From UBA4285 sp050944355 (GTDB lineage Bacteria; Bacillota; Clostridia; Lachnospirales; Lachnospiraceae): a stretch of DNA of 64,000 nucleotides. Of the stretch, positions 23,858 through 33,586 are shown piece by piece. Under the pieces are notes generated by a model, which was not told the DNA's origin, did not search any database, and saw only the letters and a program-made list of their open reading frames with translations. A program made the translations under genes and the position numbers. The number at the start of each line of letters is the position of its first letter. Position 1 is the stretch's first letter. The DNA lies in NCBI GenBank assembly GCA_050944355.1, contig JBMNQX010000006.1, positions 62,001-126,000 of the forward strand. The letters are read 5' to 3'.

Positions 23858-25591
23858 TCAATGAAAAAGCCGCTGCGTATTGTAAAGACGCGCGTATTCT
23901 CCTCCGCGCGCGAGGAGCTCTTCGTGAGTGCCTTCTTCGGCGATTCGGCCGCCCTCGATCAGCACGATCCGGTCGGCGTCCTGCACCGTCGCGAGGCGGT
24001 GCGCGATGATCAGCGAGGTGCGTCCCTTTGAGAGCGCGTCGAAACTCTTCTGGATCTTCTGCTCCGTGATCGTGTCAAGCGCTGACGTCGCCTCGTCGAG
24101 AATCAGAATCTTCGGGTTCTTCAAAAAAATCCGTGCGATGGAAATCCGCTGCTTCTGGCCGCCGGACAGGCGCACGCCGCGCTCGCCCACATACGTGTCG
24201 AACTGGTCCGGCATTTCCAGAATGTCGTCATAGATTTCCGCGCGCCGGGCCGCCTCCACGATTTCTTCGTCCGTCGCGTCCGGCCGCCCGTACCGGATGT
24301 TTTCGCGGATCGTGTCGGCAAATATGAACACGTCCTGCTGCACGATGCCGATGCTTCTTCGCAGGGAATCCTTCGTCACGTCGCGGATATCCGTGCCATC
24401 GATCTTGATCGTCCCGGACTGCGCCTCGTAAAACCGCGGAATCAGGCTGCAGAGTGTCGTCTTGCCGCCGCCGGACTGCCCGACAATCGCAAGACTCTCG
24501 CCGGGCTTCACGTGCAGCGAGATGTCCGTGAGCACCTCGCGGTTCTCGTTATAACGGAACGATACGTGATCGATGTCGATCCGCCCTTCTGTCACCGTGA
24601 GCACCCCGGCTGATTCCTTTTCCCGGATGGCCGGCTGTACCTTCATCAGATCGCTGAATCGCGACAGACCGGCCATGCCGTCGGTGAAGACCTCCGCAAA
24701 CTGCGAGAGTTTCCGGATCGGCGTGATGAAACTGTTTGCGAACAGCGTGAACGTGATGAGGTCGACGTAATTCATACTCCCGCCCATGATCAGGTATCCG
24801 CCCGCCGCGATCACCACGACCGGCGTGATGCTCATAAAGAATTCCTGCGTGCTGTTGAAACGCGCCATCGACCGGTAGTAGCGGCTCTTGGACATCTGAT
24901 AGGCGACATTGGACTTCGCGAACCGCTCGTAGTCCACTTCCTCGTTGGCAAATGCTTTTGACGTCCGGATTCCGGAAATGCCCGATTCGATGTCCGCGTT
25001 GATCTGCGCGAGTTTTCTCTTATTGTCCACGGACGTCTGCGCCATCGCCTTGCGGTTGCGCATGACAACCAGAATCGAAACCGGCAGCAGAATCAGAATG
25101 ATCAGCGCCAGACGCCACTGAATCCGGAACATGCAGATAAGCGCCCCGGTGATCGTGAGGATGGAAATGACCAGATCCTCCGGGCCGTGGTGCATCAGCT
25201 CGGTCATGGAGAAAAGATCGCCGGTCAGACGGCTCATGAGCTGACCGGTCCTGTTTTTGTCGTAGAACTCGAAATCAAGGGTCTGCAGGTGCCGGAACAG
25301 ATCGTTGCGCAGGTCCATCTCGATGTACGTTCCGAACGTGTGGCCCCAGTACGTCATCACATACTGACAGGCGGAACGGCCCACATAGCCGCACGCCACG
25401 ATCACCATCAGCACAAAGAACGCCTGATATTTCTGATCTGGCAGCATCGTGCGCATCGCGTAGCGCGAGACGAGCGGAAACGCCAGATCGACGGCCGCCA
25501 CCGCGACGGCGCACAGAATATCGATGACAAAGAGATTTAAGTGGCGGCGGAAATATCCGAGAATCATGTGAAATGTCGCACTGTTTTTCAT
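23858..25591 (-). CDS. ABC exporter, fused permease/ATPase
   Basis: A 577-residue half-transporter. Six helices lie in residues 1-310 (ABC type-1 exporter domain), then an ATPase domain: Walker A GQSGGGKTTL (about 370-379), Q-loop GIVQQDVFIF, signature LSGGQKQRIS, Walker B ILILDEATS, H-loop IIAHRLAT. It should dimerise and export a drug, lipid or peptide. Its ATG overlaps the SDR gene stop by 4 bp, so the two are co-translated; the functional reason is not obvious. Confidence 0.92.
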   Translation of the reverse strand: MKNSATFHMILGYFRRHLNLFVIDILCAVAVAAVDLAFPLVSRYAMRTMLPDQKYQAFFVLMVIVACGYVGRSACQYVMTYWGHTFGTYIEMDLRNDLFRHLQTLDFEFYDKNRTGQLMSRLTGDLFSMTELMHHGPEDLVISILTITGALICMFRIQWRLALIILILLPVSILVVMRNRKAMAQTSVDNKRKLAQINADIESGISGIRTSKAFANEEVDYERFAKSNVAYQMSKSRYYRSMARFNSTQEFFMSITPVVVIAAGGYLIMGGSMNYVDLITFTLFANSFITPIRKLSQFAEVFTDGMAGLSRFSDLMKVQPAIREKESAGVLTVTEGRIDIDHVSFRYNENREVLTDISLHVKPGESLAIVGQSGGGKTTLCSLIPRFYEAQSGTIKIDGTDIRDVTKDSLRRSIGIVQQDVFIFADTIRENIRYGRPDATDEEIVEAARRAEIYDDILEMPDQFDTYVGERGVRLSGGQKQRISIARIFLKNPKILILDEATSALDTITEQKIQKSFDALSKGRTSLIIAHRLATVQDADRIVLIEGGRIAEEGTHEELLARGGEYARLYNTQRLFH

Positions 25592-26250
25592 TTTTCATCC
25601 TCCGGCCAGACAAAATGAGCATTTCCGGCCTCGAGGCCGTCGATCAGAATGTTCTGTCCGGTGCAGAACCGGTTTGTCACCGTCATGAAATAAGCCCAGT
25701 CCGCCGCCTCTTCTACCGTCATCCAGCGCTTCAGCGGCGTGACGTCCATAATCTGCTGCCAGAGCTTCGGGTTCTGCGTAACCGGACGGTTGAGTTCGGT
25801 CAGAACGCCGCCGAAATCCAGGCTGTTGCAGGTCGCTCCGTACTTTGCGATGCGCAGCGCGACATTTTTCGTGTAGGCAAGAACGCCGCCCTTGCTGGCG
25901 CAGTATTCCGGAAATTCCGAACCGGTGTGTCCGCTCGCGGAACCGATCATCAGAACGGATCGGATCCCGGGATGAATGCCGTAGGTCTCCGTGATTCCGA
26001 TCGTGCCCTTCAGGTTGACGTCGATGTCGTCCTCCTGCTGGACACCCGCACAGTTTATAAGAATATCAACCGGTCCCACTTTCGGATACGCCGCGCGCTC
26101 GCGGATATCCGCCACAAAATGCGTGTAGCCCGGATCCTCAATCGAAGCCGCCTTCCTGTCAAGGCCGATCACTTCGTGCCCTTCGCGAAGGAACCGAAGG
26201 GCAATCCCGCGGCCTATTCCGGAACTGCTTCCTGTAATCAGAACTTTCAT
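25588..26250 (-). CDS. Short-chain dehydrogenase/reductase
   Basis: A 220-residue Rossmann protein. Cofactor loop TGSSSGIGRGIA (residues 6-17), acidic DRKAAS after strand 2 favouring NAD, NCAGVQQ, and catalytic Ser (GSASGHTG) and YCASKGG (Tyr-x-x-x-Lys). It is closest in pattern to the SDR subgroup that includes hydroxysteroid and coniferyl-alcohol dehydrogenases; the substrate is unknown. It is the first gene of a two-gene operon with an ABC exporter. Confidence 0.85.
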   Translation of the reverse strand: MKVLITGSSSGIGRGIALRFLREGHEVIGLDRKAASIEDPGYTHFVADIRERAAYPKVGPVDILINCAGVQQEDDIDVNLKGTIGITETYGIHPGIRSVLMIGSASGHTGSEFPEYCASKGGVLAYTKNVALRIAKYGATCNSLDFGGVLTELNRPVTQNPKLWQQIMDVTPLKRWMTVEEAADWAYFMTVTNRFCTGQNILIDGLEAGNAHFVWPEDEK

Positions 26251-26474
26251 ACATCCTCCTTGTTTTCATTTCTGATTATGACACAAGTTTCGGATTCCGT
26301 CGCCTTTTGCGGGACTTTTATTTACAGTTATCTGACATTTGTCGTGACGAATGCCGGTTCTTTGCAAAGTTTTTAAACGGCGCTTAATCTCTCTTCACAG
26401 TATTCTGCTACGGTAAAACTGACCGGAAGGGCGGCCGCATGCAGAGATGCAATAAACGCAAGGCAGGAGGTCAT

Positions 26475-27854
26475 ATGCAGAAGACATTTGTACTGGACAC
26501 GAATGTTCTGATTCAGGCACCGCAGGCTCTCAGAAGTTTTGAGAACAATGAGGTTGTGATCCCTCTGGTGGTGCTGGAGGAACTGGACCTTCACAAAAAA
26601 GACGCCGGCGACGTCGGCGCAAACGTCCGCGCCGCGATCCGGCTTCTGGAGGAGATCCGTCAGGGCGGCGATCTGACAACCGGCGTGCCGACGCCGGAGG
26701 GCGGCAGCGTGCGCGTCGAGAAAAACTGCATCGATGTAGAACTGCCGCGCGACTTGCCGGAGCACAAGTCAGACAACCGGATTCTGAAAGTCTGTCTCGG
26801 TCTGCAGCAGCAGGCTGGCCCTTCCCACCCCGTAATTCTCGTGACCAAAGACATTTTGCTGCGCATCAAGGCGCAGATCGTCGGCGTCACCGCGCAGGAC
26901 TACCTCACGGAGCAGGTCTCGCGCAGAAGCAGCCAGTATACCGGCCGCCTCGAAGTATATACCGATGCCTCTCATTTCAAGGATTTCCGGAAAAAAGGCA
27001 TTCCCGCCGACGCCGTCTATGTGACGGGCGAAAACGGAGATAAGTCCGTTCCCGCTCTCATGGAAAATGAATTCATTCTTCTGCGCAGCGACACGGACGT
27101 CGACCGCACGCAGCTCGGCCGCGTGAAAAACGGAAAGATTGTGAAGCTGAATTACCAGAAGGAGCGCCCGTACGGAATCAAGCCCCGCAGCGTCGGGCAG
27201 TATTTCCTGCAGGAAGCGCTCATGCAGCCGGCTGAGGCCGCACCGCTTGTAATCGTAAAAGGCATTGCCGGCACCAGCAAAACGTTCTATTCTCTGGCCT
27301 GCGGTCTCGAGAAGATTTTCAACCGGAACACCGGCGAATACCGGCGGATTCTGGTCTGCCGCCCGAACAGTCAGTTTGACGACGACATAGGATTTCTGCC
27401 CGGCGATGAGCAGGAAAAGATCGCGCCTCTGATGCGCCCGATTATCGACAACCTGGAACAGCTGGTCGACTCCAATGAAGAAGAGCGCTACAAAGACGAG
27501 TCCGAACTGCGGGGAAAAGTAGACGAAATTTTCGACCGCGGCATCATTCAGGCGGAAGCTCTCAATTTCATCCGCGGGCGTTCCATCGTGAACACCTGGC
27601 TCATCATCGACGAGGCGCAGAACATGACGCCGCTGCAGGCAAAGGGAATCATCACCCGGGCCGGCCGCGGCACAAAAGTGATCCTTCTGGGCGATCCGAA
27701 CCAGATCGACCGGCCGTATCTCGACGAACAGACCAACGGCCTGTCCTACGCCGCCGAGCATATGAAAGGAAGTCCTCTCTGCTGGCAGATCACCATGGAT
27801 CCTTCAGAGTGCGAACGCTCCGCTCTGGCCCTGGATGCCTCCATGAGGCTTTGA
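26475..27854 (+). CDS. PIN-PhoH family protein (PhoH2-like RNase/helicase)
   Basis: A 459-residue two-domain protein. Residues 1-130 are a PIN nuclease domain with the acidic residues of FVLDTNVLIQ (Asp 7), LEELD and DNRIL. Residues about 225-459 are a PhoH ATPase: Walker A variant GIAGTSKTFYSLA, Walker B WLIIDEAQNM, GDPNQID. PhoH2 proteins unwind and cleave RNA. ATG 26475 has AGGAGG 5 bp upstream; the earlier in-frame ATG at 26439 does not. It is monocistronic and ends at a strong terminator. Confidence 0.9.
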   Translation: MQKTFVLDTNVLIQAPQALRSFENNEVVIPLVVLEELDLHKKDAGDVGANVRAAIRLLEEIRQGGDLTTGVPTPEGGSVRVEKNCIDVELPRDLPEHKSDNRILKVCLGLQQQAGPSHPVILVTKDILLRIKAQIVGVTAQDYLTEQVSRRSSQYTGRLEVYTDASHFKDFRKKGIPADAVYVTGENGDKSVPALMENEFILLRSDTDVDRTQLGRVKNGKIVKLNYQKERPYGIKPRSVGQYFLQEALMQPAEAAPLVIVKGIAGTSKTFYSLACGLEKIFNRNTGEYRRILVCRPNSQFDDDIGFLPGDEQEKIAPLMRPIIDNLEQLVDSNEEERYKDESELRGKVDEIFDRGIIQAEALNFIRGRSIVNTWLIIDEAQNMTPLQAKGIITRAGRGTKVILLGDPNQIDRPYLDEQTNGLSYAAEHMKGSPLCWQITMDPSECERSALALDASMRL

Positions 27855-27898
27855 CATTTCCCTTCAAGCCCTCATTTATTCTTCCTTCTTTACCAGAA

Positions 27899-27946
27899 CC
27901 CCGGCGCTCTATGAAACTCAGGAGAGCGCCGGGGCTTATTTTTTAT
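27899..27946 (+). terminator. Terminator of the PIN-PhoH gene
   Basis: Perfect stem CCCCGGCGCTCT / AGAGCGCCGGGG (27899-27910, 27923-27934) followed by CTTATTTTTTAT. Confidence 0.9.
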
Positions 27947-27953
27947 ACTGCTC

Positions 27954-28379
27954 TTAAAGAGATTCCGGTCCAAAGCTTTCCGGCAGCATCTGCGACAATG
28001 TCATCATCCGGAAACCGCCCTTTCCGTCGCTGAAATAAATCGGAAATTCCGGCGCGCAGAACTCCCGCATCACCTGACGGCAGATGCCGCAGGGCGTACA
28101 GAGCGTGAGATGTCCGGACCCGGCCGGCCCACCGGCGACGACAATCGCCTGAAATTCGCGGCACCCCTCGCTGACAGCCTTGAAAATGGCCGTGCGCTCC
28201 GCGCAGTTCCCGGCCGGATACGACGCGTTTTCGATGTTGCAGCCGGTGTATACGTTTCCGTCTTCTCCGAGAAGCGCCGCGCCGACCGCAAAATGCGAGT
28301 AGGGCACGTACGCTTTTTTTCTGGCCGCCACCGCCTGCTCTTCAAGAAGAAGCAGTGTCTTTTCGTCTGGTTCTCTCAC
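27954..28379 (-). CDS. cdd: Cytidine deaminase
   Basis: A 141-residue homotetrameric-type enzyme with zinc ligands and proton-shuttling Glu in NCAERTAIF and PCGICRQVM, and the substrate motif NIENASYP. It converts cytidine to uridine. Its start overlaps the uridine phosphorylase stop by 4 bp, giving a cytidine to uridine to uracil plus ribose-1-phosphate salvage route encoded in one operon. Confidence 0.95.
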   Translation of the reverse strand: MREPDEKTLLLLEEQAVAARKKAYVPYSHFAVGAALLGEDGNVYTGCNIENASYPAGNCAERTAIFKAVSEGCREFQAIVVAGGPAGSGHLTLCTPCGICRQVMREFCAPEFPIYFSDGKGGFRMMTLSQMLPESFGPESL

Positions 28380-29167
28380 TTCTGGCCACCCTTTTTTCTG
28401 TCCTGCTTTATCAGCGTCTTCATGGCTTCCACCGCCACTTCGATTTCGTTTTCCGTGTTGTGGACCTGTTCATTTGACAGCCCCGCTTTCGCCCGCTCCT
28501 GATTGGCCAGTGCGAGCAGGACCGTCCCGACACGCACATGCAGCGCACTGCCGACGACAAAAAGCGCCGCACTTTCCATTTCCGAGCCCTTCGCGCCGAG
28601 CGCGCACCAGGCATTCCATTTATTCAAAAGCTCATACCCGACCGGCTTCTTCTCCGGTTCATGCTGCCCGTAAAACGAGTCCTTGCACTCGACAACGCCG
28701 ATGTGATACCGGAAGCCTAAGCTTTCCGCCGCGTCGGCGAGCGCTCTCGTCACCGTGAAGTCCGGCACCGCCGGGAACTCAATCGGCGCGTATTCTTTCG
28801 ACGTGCCCTCCATGCGGATCGCGCCATTTGCCACGATGAGATCACCGCCGAGGACGTTCAGGTCCATGCCGCCGCAGGTCCCGACGCGGATGAAGGTGTG
28901 GGCGCCCAGGTGCACGAGTTCTTCCAGCGCAATCGAGGCAGAGGGTCCGCCGATCCCGGTTGAGACGACACTCACCGGTACGCCTGAAAGGCTTCCGGTA
29001 TACGTGTTAAATTCGCGGTTCATGCCGATATGGCGCGCATTTTCAAGATGTTCCGCGATCGCGTGACACCGCCCCGGGTCGCCGGTCAGAATCACATACT
29101 CTCCCGCGTCTCCCTTCTTCAAATGAACATGGTACTGGTAACCGGAACCTTCCGCATAATCGATCAT
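28376..29167 (-). CDS. udp: Uridine phosphorylase
   Basis: A 263-residue nucleoside phosphorylase I-family protein: YVILTGDPGRCHAIAEHL (phosphate loop GDPGR), VSTGIGGPSASIALEEL, RVGTCGGM, EMESAALFVVGS (ribose-binding Glu-Met-Glu). It cleaves uridine with phosphate. ATG 29167 is preceded by AAAGGAG at 6 bp; a longer frame from 29194 is not supported. It is the middle gene of the glycerate kinase-udp-cdd operon. Confidence 0.92.
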   Translation of the reverse strand: MIDYAEGSGYQYHVHLKKGDAGEYVILTGDPGRCHAIAEHLENARHIGMNREFNTYTGSLSGVPVSVVSTGIGGPSASIALEELVHLGAHTFIRVGTCGGMDLNVLGGDLIVANGAIRMEGTSKEYAPIEFPAVPDFTVTRALADAAESLGFRYHIGVVECKDSFYGQHEPEKKPVGYELLNKWNAWCALGAKGSEMESAALFVVGSALHVRVGTVLLALANQERAKAGLSNEQVHNTENEIEVAVEAMKTLIKQDRKKGGQK

Positions 29168-29203
29168 GAGACACTCCTTTCCGTTCCAAAGCACGCTCTG
29201 TTA

Positions 29204-30346
29204 TCAGCCCTTCAGGCTCTGTCCCGCCCGGATCATCCTAAACATCCGCACGGCCGCGCGGTAGTACAGCCCCTCGGCATCTTCTATCGCCTGCGAGAGC
29301 GGCATCGGTCCGTCGACCGTCGTGATGATGGACGAGATGCCGTACTCGTAGATTTTCTCATAATCCCGCCCGAGGCTCCCGCAGACCGCCGTGACCGGCA
29401 CGCCGAAGCGGGCCGCATGCGTGCCGACGCCGCTCATCACCTTGCCGAAGCAGCTCTGCCAGTCGGTGCGTCCCTCGCCGGTCACGACCAGATCAGCCTT
29501 CTTCACCTTTTCGTCAAATCCGATCAGATCGAGGACTGTCTCGATTCCGGACTTCATCTTCGCTCCGGCGAACACCAGAAGTGCCGCCCCGAGACCGCCG
29601 GCCGCGCCGGTTCCCTTTGTCTCATCCGGGTCCGTGCCGAGTTCTCTCATGATGACCGACCGGTAATTGTTCATGCCGGCTTCCAGGCGGTCCAGAATTT
29701 CCTTCGTTCCGCCCTTCTGCGCGCCGAACGTGTACGTGGCGCCGTCCGGTCCGCAAAGCGGATTGGTCACGTCGCACATCACCGTTATGTCCGCTTTCTT
29801 CACGAGCGGGTCAAGCCCCGAGACATCGATGTGGCTGACCTTTTCCAGATCCTGACCGCGTCCTTCCAGTTCATTCCCCGCGGCGTCCGTAAACTTCACG
29901 CCCAGCGCCCGCGCGAAACCCATGCCGCCGTCGTTGGTCGCGCTGCCTCCGAGAGCGATGCTCACGCTTTTGTATCCCGCGTCAAGAATCGCTTTCAAAA
30001 GCTCGCCGGTCCCGTACGTCGTCGTCAGAAGCGGATTTCTCTTTTCCGGCGGCACCATCGGCAGTCCCGAGGCGCTCGCCATCTCCATGATGGCCTCCGT
30101 GTCCGAAAGCCTCCCGTAAAACGCGGTCTCCTCTTCCATCAGCGGGCCGTGCACCGGGAGACTGACAATCTCTCCGCCTCTCGCCTTCGTCACGGCCGCC
30201 GTCGTTCCCTCGCCGCCGTCCGCGACCGGCACCCCTTCTGTGCTGCAGTCCGGAAACACCTCTTTCGCCGCCCGTGTGAGCAGCCGGATCGTGTCATCGC
30301 TCGAAAGGGATCCCTTGAACGAATCCGAAGCAAATAAAAATCTCAT
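29204..30346 (-). CDS. Glycerate kinase
   Basis: A 380-residue GlxK/GarK-type kinase beginning RFLFASDSFKGSLSS, with PVADGGEGTT, ALGGSATNDGGMGFARALG, GAAGGLGAAL and VVTGEGRTDWQS. It phosphorylates D-glycerate to 2-phosphoglycerate for glycolysis. ATG 30346 is preceded by AAGGAG at 7 bp. It heads the operon with pyrimidine salvage genes; the metabolic link is not obvious and may be only shared carbon recovery. Confidence 0.92.
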   Translation of the reverse strand: MRFLFASDSFKGSLSSDDTIRLLTRAAKEVFPDCSTEGVPVADGGEGTTAAVTKARGGEIVSLPVHGPLMEEETAFYGRLSDTEAIMEMASASGLPMVPPEKRNPLLTTTYGTGELLKAILDAGYKSVSIALGGSATNDGGMGFARALGVKFTDAAGNELEGRGQDLEKVSHIDVSGLDPLVKKADITVMCDVTNPLCGPDGATYTFGAQKGGTKEILDRLEAGMNNYRSVIMRELGTDPDETKGTGAAGGLGAALLVFAGAKMKSGIETVLDLIGFDEKVKKADLVVTGEGRTDWQSCFGKVMSGVGTHAARFGVPVTAVCGSLGRDYEKIYEYGISSIITTVDGPMPLSQAIEDAEGLYYRAAVRMFRMIRAGQSLKG

Positions 30347-30390
30347 ATACAATCTCCTTGTCAACGCATGTATCTGTCTTCATTATAGAG

Positions 30391-30436
30391 AAAAAAGCGG
30401 ACGCATTCCATGCTGTTCATGACAAATGCATCCGCT
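30391..30436 (-). terminator. Terminator of the alpha/beta hydrolase gene
   Basis: Arms AGCGGACGCATT / AATGCATCCGCT (30396-30407, 30425-30436, one mismatch) with the minus strand continuing into TTTTTT. The loop contains the recurrent CATGACAAATG (30418-30428). Confidence 0.85.
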
Positions 30437-30477
30437 CACCCCGCACAACATCCCGGAAAATTGCGCGCTGTCCGCTT

Positions 30478-31239
30478 TTATGAGAAAAATTCCACGACCG
30501 TGTGAATCGCCGTGTCCATCAGTTTCGGATTGCGAAACGGGTGATCCGCTCCTTCGACCGGTATAAATTCAATCACGTTGTTCTCGCAGAACTGAATCGA
30601 GTCCCCGATCGGCACCATCTCGTCCGCCGTTCCGTGCAGAACCAGCATACTGTCCGCCCACTCAAAGTACTCGTATTTCCGCACATCGCCGGCCGCCAGC
30701 TCCTCAAACAGCGACTTGTCCGCCTTCATCTTCCTCTCGTAGCCGATCTCGATTTCTTTTCCCTTTTCGAGTTTCTCGCGGTCTGTGTCTTTCACATATC
30801 TGAGCATCAGATCGTGCATCCGGATACCCGGTGCCCGCAGCGCCGTCTTTGCAAACGGACTCCCGTTTTGGGCGATGTACAGAAGCGTCAGATATCCTCC
30901 GAAGCTGACCGAATAGTTGAAAATCTTCACGGCGCCCAGTTCGCGGGATGCGTACCCGACCACCAGCTTCATGTATTCCAGGCAGTCGGATATCTGCAGT
31001 TTTTTGCGCCCGTCTTTGCCGTGGCAGGGCCAGTCAAACGCCAGAACGGCGTCGCCGCTGTGCTTGGCCAGCTCCTTTTCGGCAAACCGCGTGATGTTGG
31101 CCACGTCCTTGCTGCTGCCAAATCCGTGCGTGCAGATCACGACCCGCTCAAACGTCCGCTTCGGCTCCGCCGTCATGATGCGGCAGCGCACAGAGCATCC
31201 CTCTTCATTTATCTCAAAATGTTTTTCCCTGATAGCCAT
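30478..31239 (-). CDS. Alpha/beta hydrolase
   Basis: A 253-residue protein: oxyanion region CTHGFGSSKD, DWPCHGKDG, and nucleophile elbow NYSVSFGGYL in which the usual first Gly is Ser (S-V-S-F-G). The acid is in LHGTADEMVP and the His in GADHPF. It is a cytosolic esterase or acyl-hydrolase type enzyme of unknown substrate, monocistronic with its own terminator. Confidence 0.85.
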   Translation of the reverse strand: MAIREKHFEINEEGCSVRCRIMTAEPKRTFERVVICTHGFGSSKDVANITRFAEKELAKHSGDAVLAFDWPCHGKDGRKKLQISDCLEYMKLVVGYASRELGAVKIFNYSVSFGGYLTLLYIAQNGSPFAKTALRAPGIRMHDLMLRYVKDTDREKLEKGKEIEIGYERKMKADKSLFEELAAGDVRKYEYFEWADSMLVLHGTADEMVPIGDSIQFCENNVIEFIPVEGADHPFRNPKLMDTAIHTVVEFFS

Positions 31240-31470
31240 GAAAATCCCTGTCTCCTTTTTGCCCGCCGCCTGACGGACTCCAATCAGTGTAACACTTGCT
31301 CACCTGCCTGTCAGGCTAACTGGCCACGATTTTTACACAATCCCGATGACGTTCGGAAATCCGTATCGGCTCTGTTCTATTGCAAACGGCACTTTACTGT
31401 TGTACACTGTTAAATATATACCGTTGCAATAACGCAAAAAAAGGCAGTTCCAGGAAGCGGAAGAGCTCTC

Positions 31471-31854
31471 ATGACGTATGAAAGATTCTCAGAAATAACG
31501 CAGGAAGAACTGAAGCTTCTGCCCGCATACGTTCTGGAAGACCTGAACGGCGGAGTCGTCGTTGACGAGAAGACGTATCTGCACCCGGGCCGCGTCGAGG
31601 ATGATCTGTACATTCTGGGCACGTATTCGACCAGCTCTGTCATGGGCCGGCAGATCGTCCTGTATTACGGCTCGTTCATGGCCGTGATGGGTGGAGCCGA
31701 TGAGGACGCCTTCCGGGCAGAAATCCGGCACACCCTGCGCCACGAATTCCTCCATCACATGGAGAGCCGCGCCGGCATGAACGGAAAAGGCAGTCTTGCC
31801 GAGCAGGACGCCATCAAAATGCAGCGGTACTATATGCGCCACAAAAAGAAATGA
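31471..31854 (+). CDS. Minimal zincin metallopeptidase-like protein (DUF1025/PF06262)
   Basis: A 127-residue protein whose only clear motif is LRHEFLHHMES, an HExxHxxE zinc site. The size and LPAYVLEDLNGGVVVDE opening fit the minimal MMP-like (zincin_1) family found widely in Firmicutes; the substrate is unknown. The ribosome binding site is weak (GGAAG about 12 bp upstream). Confidence 0.82.
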   Translation: MTYERFSEITQEELKLLPAYVLEDLNGGVVVDEKTYLHPGRVEDDLYILGTYSTSSVMGRQIVLYYGSFMAVMGGADEDAFRAEIRHTLRHEFLHHMESRAGMNGKGSLAEQDAIKMQRYYMRHKKK

Positions 31855-32131
31855 TCTGCCGTGACAGAACCGTTCGGAAAGGGTTCCGACTCGGATCTGT
31901 TATTTTTACACTTTCCATCAAATGCACAGTTTTGCCTTATGGCATCAAAAGTGTAAATCCTATAATTATTAACAATCCTTTTCAGAAATTTTAGGCTTCT
32001 TTCATTGAATTCGGACAGTCTGAATGCTAATTTACAGATAGCCGCATTTTATGATGTCAGTCAGTCCGTGAATTTATCATTTGTCATCAGAATTATTTTG
32101 ACACATGTTCTGTCAGAAATGGGGAATATTT
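31855..32131 (+). promoter_or_regulatory. Citrate synthase upstream region with nested inverted repeats
   Basis: No gene lies in this 277-bp gap. TTTACACTTT (31905-31914) and AAAGTGTAAA (31948-31957) are perfect inverted arms enclosing a second pair TGCC-TTAT-GGCA (31933-31944). A TATAAT box follows directly at 31961-31966. A copy of CATTTGTCAT is at 32078-32087. The arrangement suggests an operator overlapping the promoter. Confidence 0.45.
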
Positions 32132-33502
32132 ATGAAAACGAGAGACAGCATCGATACGGCTTCCTACGCGAAGCTTTGCAGAAAAAATGACCAGGTTGAC
32201 CCGCAGCTTTACGACACCTATCAGGTCAAGCGGGGCCTGCGGGATCTGAACGGCAAAGGCGTCGTGGCAGGTCTCACGAATATATCAAGCATCGTTTCCT
32301 TTGACAAGGACGGCAATCCCTGCGACGGTCAGCTGTGGTACCGCGGATATGAGATCCATGATCTGATCAACAAGTACATGAAAAGCCGCTACGGCTATGA
32401 AAATCTCACCTATCTGCTTCTGTTCGGCGAACTTCCCGATGAAAAAGAGGCAAAAAAATTTACGGATCTGCTCGCCGAGATGCGCGAGCTGCCCACGAAT
32501 TTCACCCGGGACGTCATCATGAAAGCGCCGACCAAAGACGTCATGAACTCGATGACGCGTTCGATTCTCACGCTCGCTTCCTATGACAGCAACGCCTCCG
32601 ACACCTCCGTGGAAAATGTCATCAGCCAGAGCATTCAGCTGATCTCGGTTTTCCCGATGCTTGCGATCTACGGCTATCACGCCTACAACCACTACGAAAA
32701 CCTGCAGTCCATGTACATTCACCGGCCGGATCCGAATCTCTCAACCGCTGAGAACACTCTCCGGATGCTGCGCCCGGACGCTTCGTTCACGAAAACCGAG
32801 GCGCTCGCGCTCGACGTGGCGCTGATGCTGCACATGGAACACGGCGGCGGCAACAATTCCAGTTTCACAACCCGCGTCGTTACTTCTTCCGGCGCGGATA
32901 CGTATGCGGTCATCGCGGCTGCGATGAGTTCCCTGAAAGGTCCGCGGCACGGCGGCGCCAACATCAAAGTTATGGAGATGATGGACAATATCCGCGAAAA
33001 CGTGCACGACTGGAACGATGATGAGGAAATCGAGGCCTATCTGCAGAAAATGCTTAACGGAGAGGTCTTTGACCACCACGGTCTGATCTACGGCATGGGA
33101 CACGCCGTGTATTCAAAGTCAGACCCGAGAGAGAGAATTTTCAAATCATTTGTACAGATGCTTTCCAAAGAAAAGCACCGCGAAGAGGACATGGCTCTCT
33201 ACAACAAGATCGAAGAGATTGCGCCGAAAGTCATTGCCGGCCATCGAAAGATCTACAAAGGCGTCGCCCCGAATGTCGACTTCTACAGCGGTTTCGCGTA
33301 CGACATGATGGGCATGCCGAGAGAGCTTTACACACCTGTGTTCGCCATCGCGAGAGTCGCCGGCTGGAGCGCTCACCGGATTGAAGAGCTCGTGTCGGGC
33401 TCGAAGATTATCCGCCCCGCCTACAAGAGCATCATGGAGATCAAAAAACCGCTCGGCGGCGAGGCCGCTTCAAAAAGCGTCTCCATCGACTGGCAGAGCT
33501 GA
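32132..33502 (+). CDS. gltA: Citrate synthase
   Basis: A 456-residue citrate synthase-fold protein. The first catalytic His is in HMEHGGGNNSSF, the conserved substrate loop is LKGPRHGGANIKVMEMM, the second His in YGMGHAVYSKSDPRER, and the late Arg is near the C-terminal VAGWSAHRIEEL. It condenses oxaloacetate with acetyl-CoA. The pattern resembles the clostridial citrate synthase branch. ATG 32132 follows GGGGA; an ATG 27 bp upstream is less well placed. It is monocistronic, with a distinctive inverted repeat in its promoter. Confidence 0.93.
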   Translation: MKTRDSIDTASYAKLCRKNDQVDPQLYDTYQVKRGLRDLNGKGVVAGLTNISSIVSFDKDGNPCDGQLWYRGYEIHDLINKYMKSRYGYENLTYLLLFGELPDEKEAKKFTDLLAEMRELPTNFTRDVIMKAPTKDVMNSMTRSILTLASYDSNASDTSVENVISQSIQLISVFPMLAIYGYHAYNHYENLQSMYIHRPDPNLSTAENTLRMLRPDASFTKTEALALDVALMLHMEHGGGNNSSFTTRVVTSSGADTYAVIAAAMSSLKGPRHGGANIKVMEMMDNIRENVHDWNDDEEIEAYLQKMLNGEVFDHHGLIYGMGHAVYSKSDPRERIFKSFVQMLSKEKHREEDMALYNKIEEIAPKVIAGHRKIYKGVAPNVDFYSGFAYDMMGMPRELYTPVFAIARVAGWSAHRIEELVSGSKIIRPAYKSIMEIKKPLGGEAASKSVSIDWQS

Positions 33503-33586
33503 AAAGCTGCGGGCATCAAAAACCACTCAAAACTTGCTTGCCCGATGCCTTTAGCCGGCCATAAGCCTCGACGGCGTCTGGATTCA

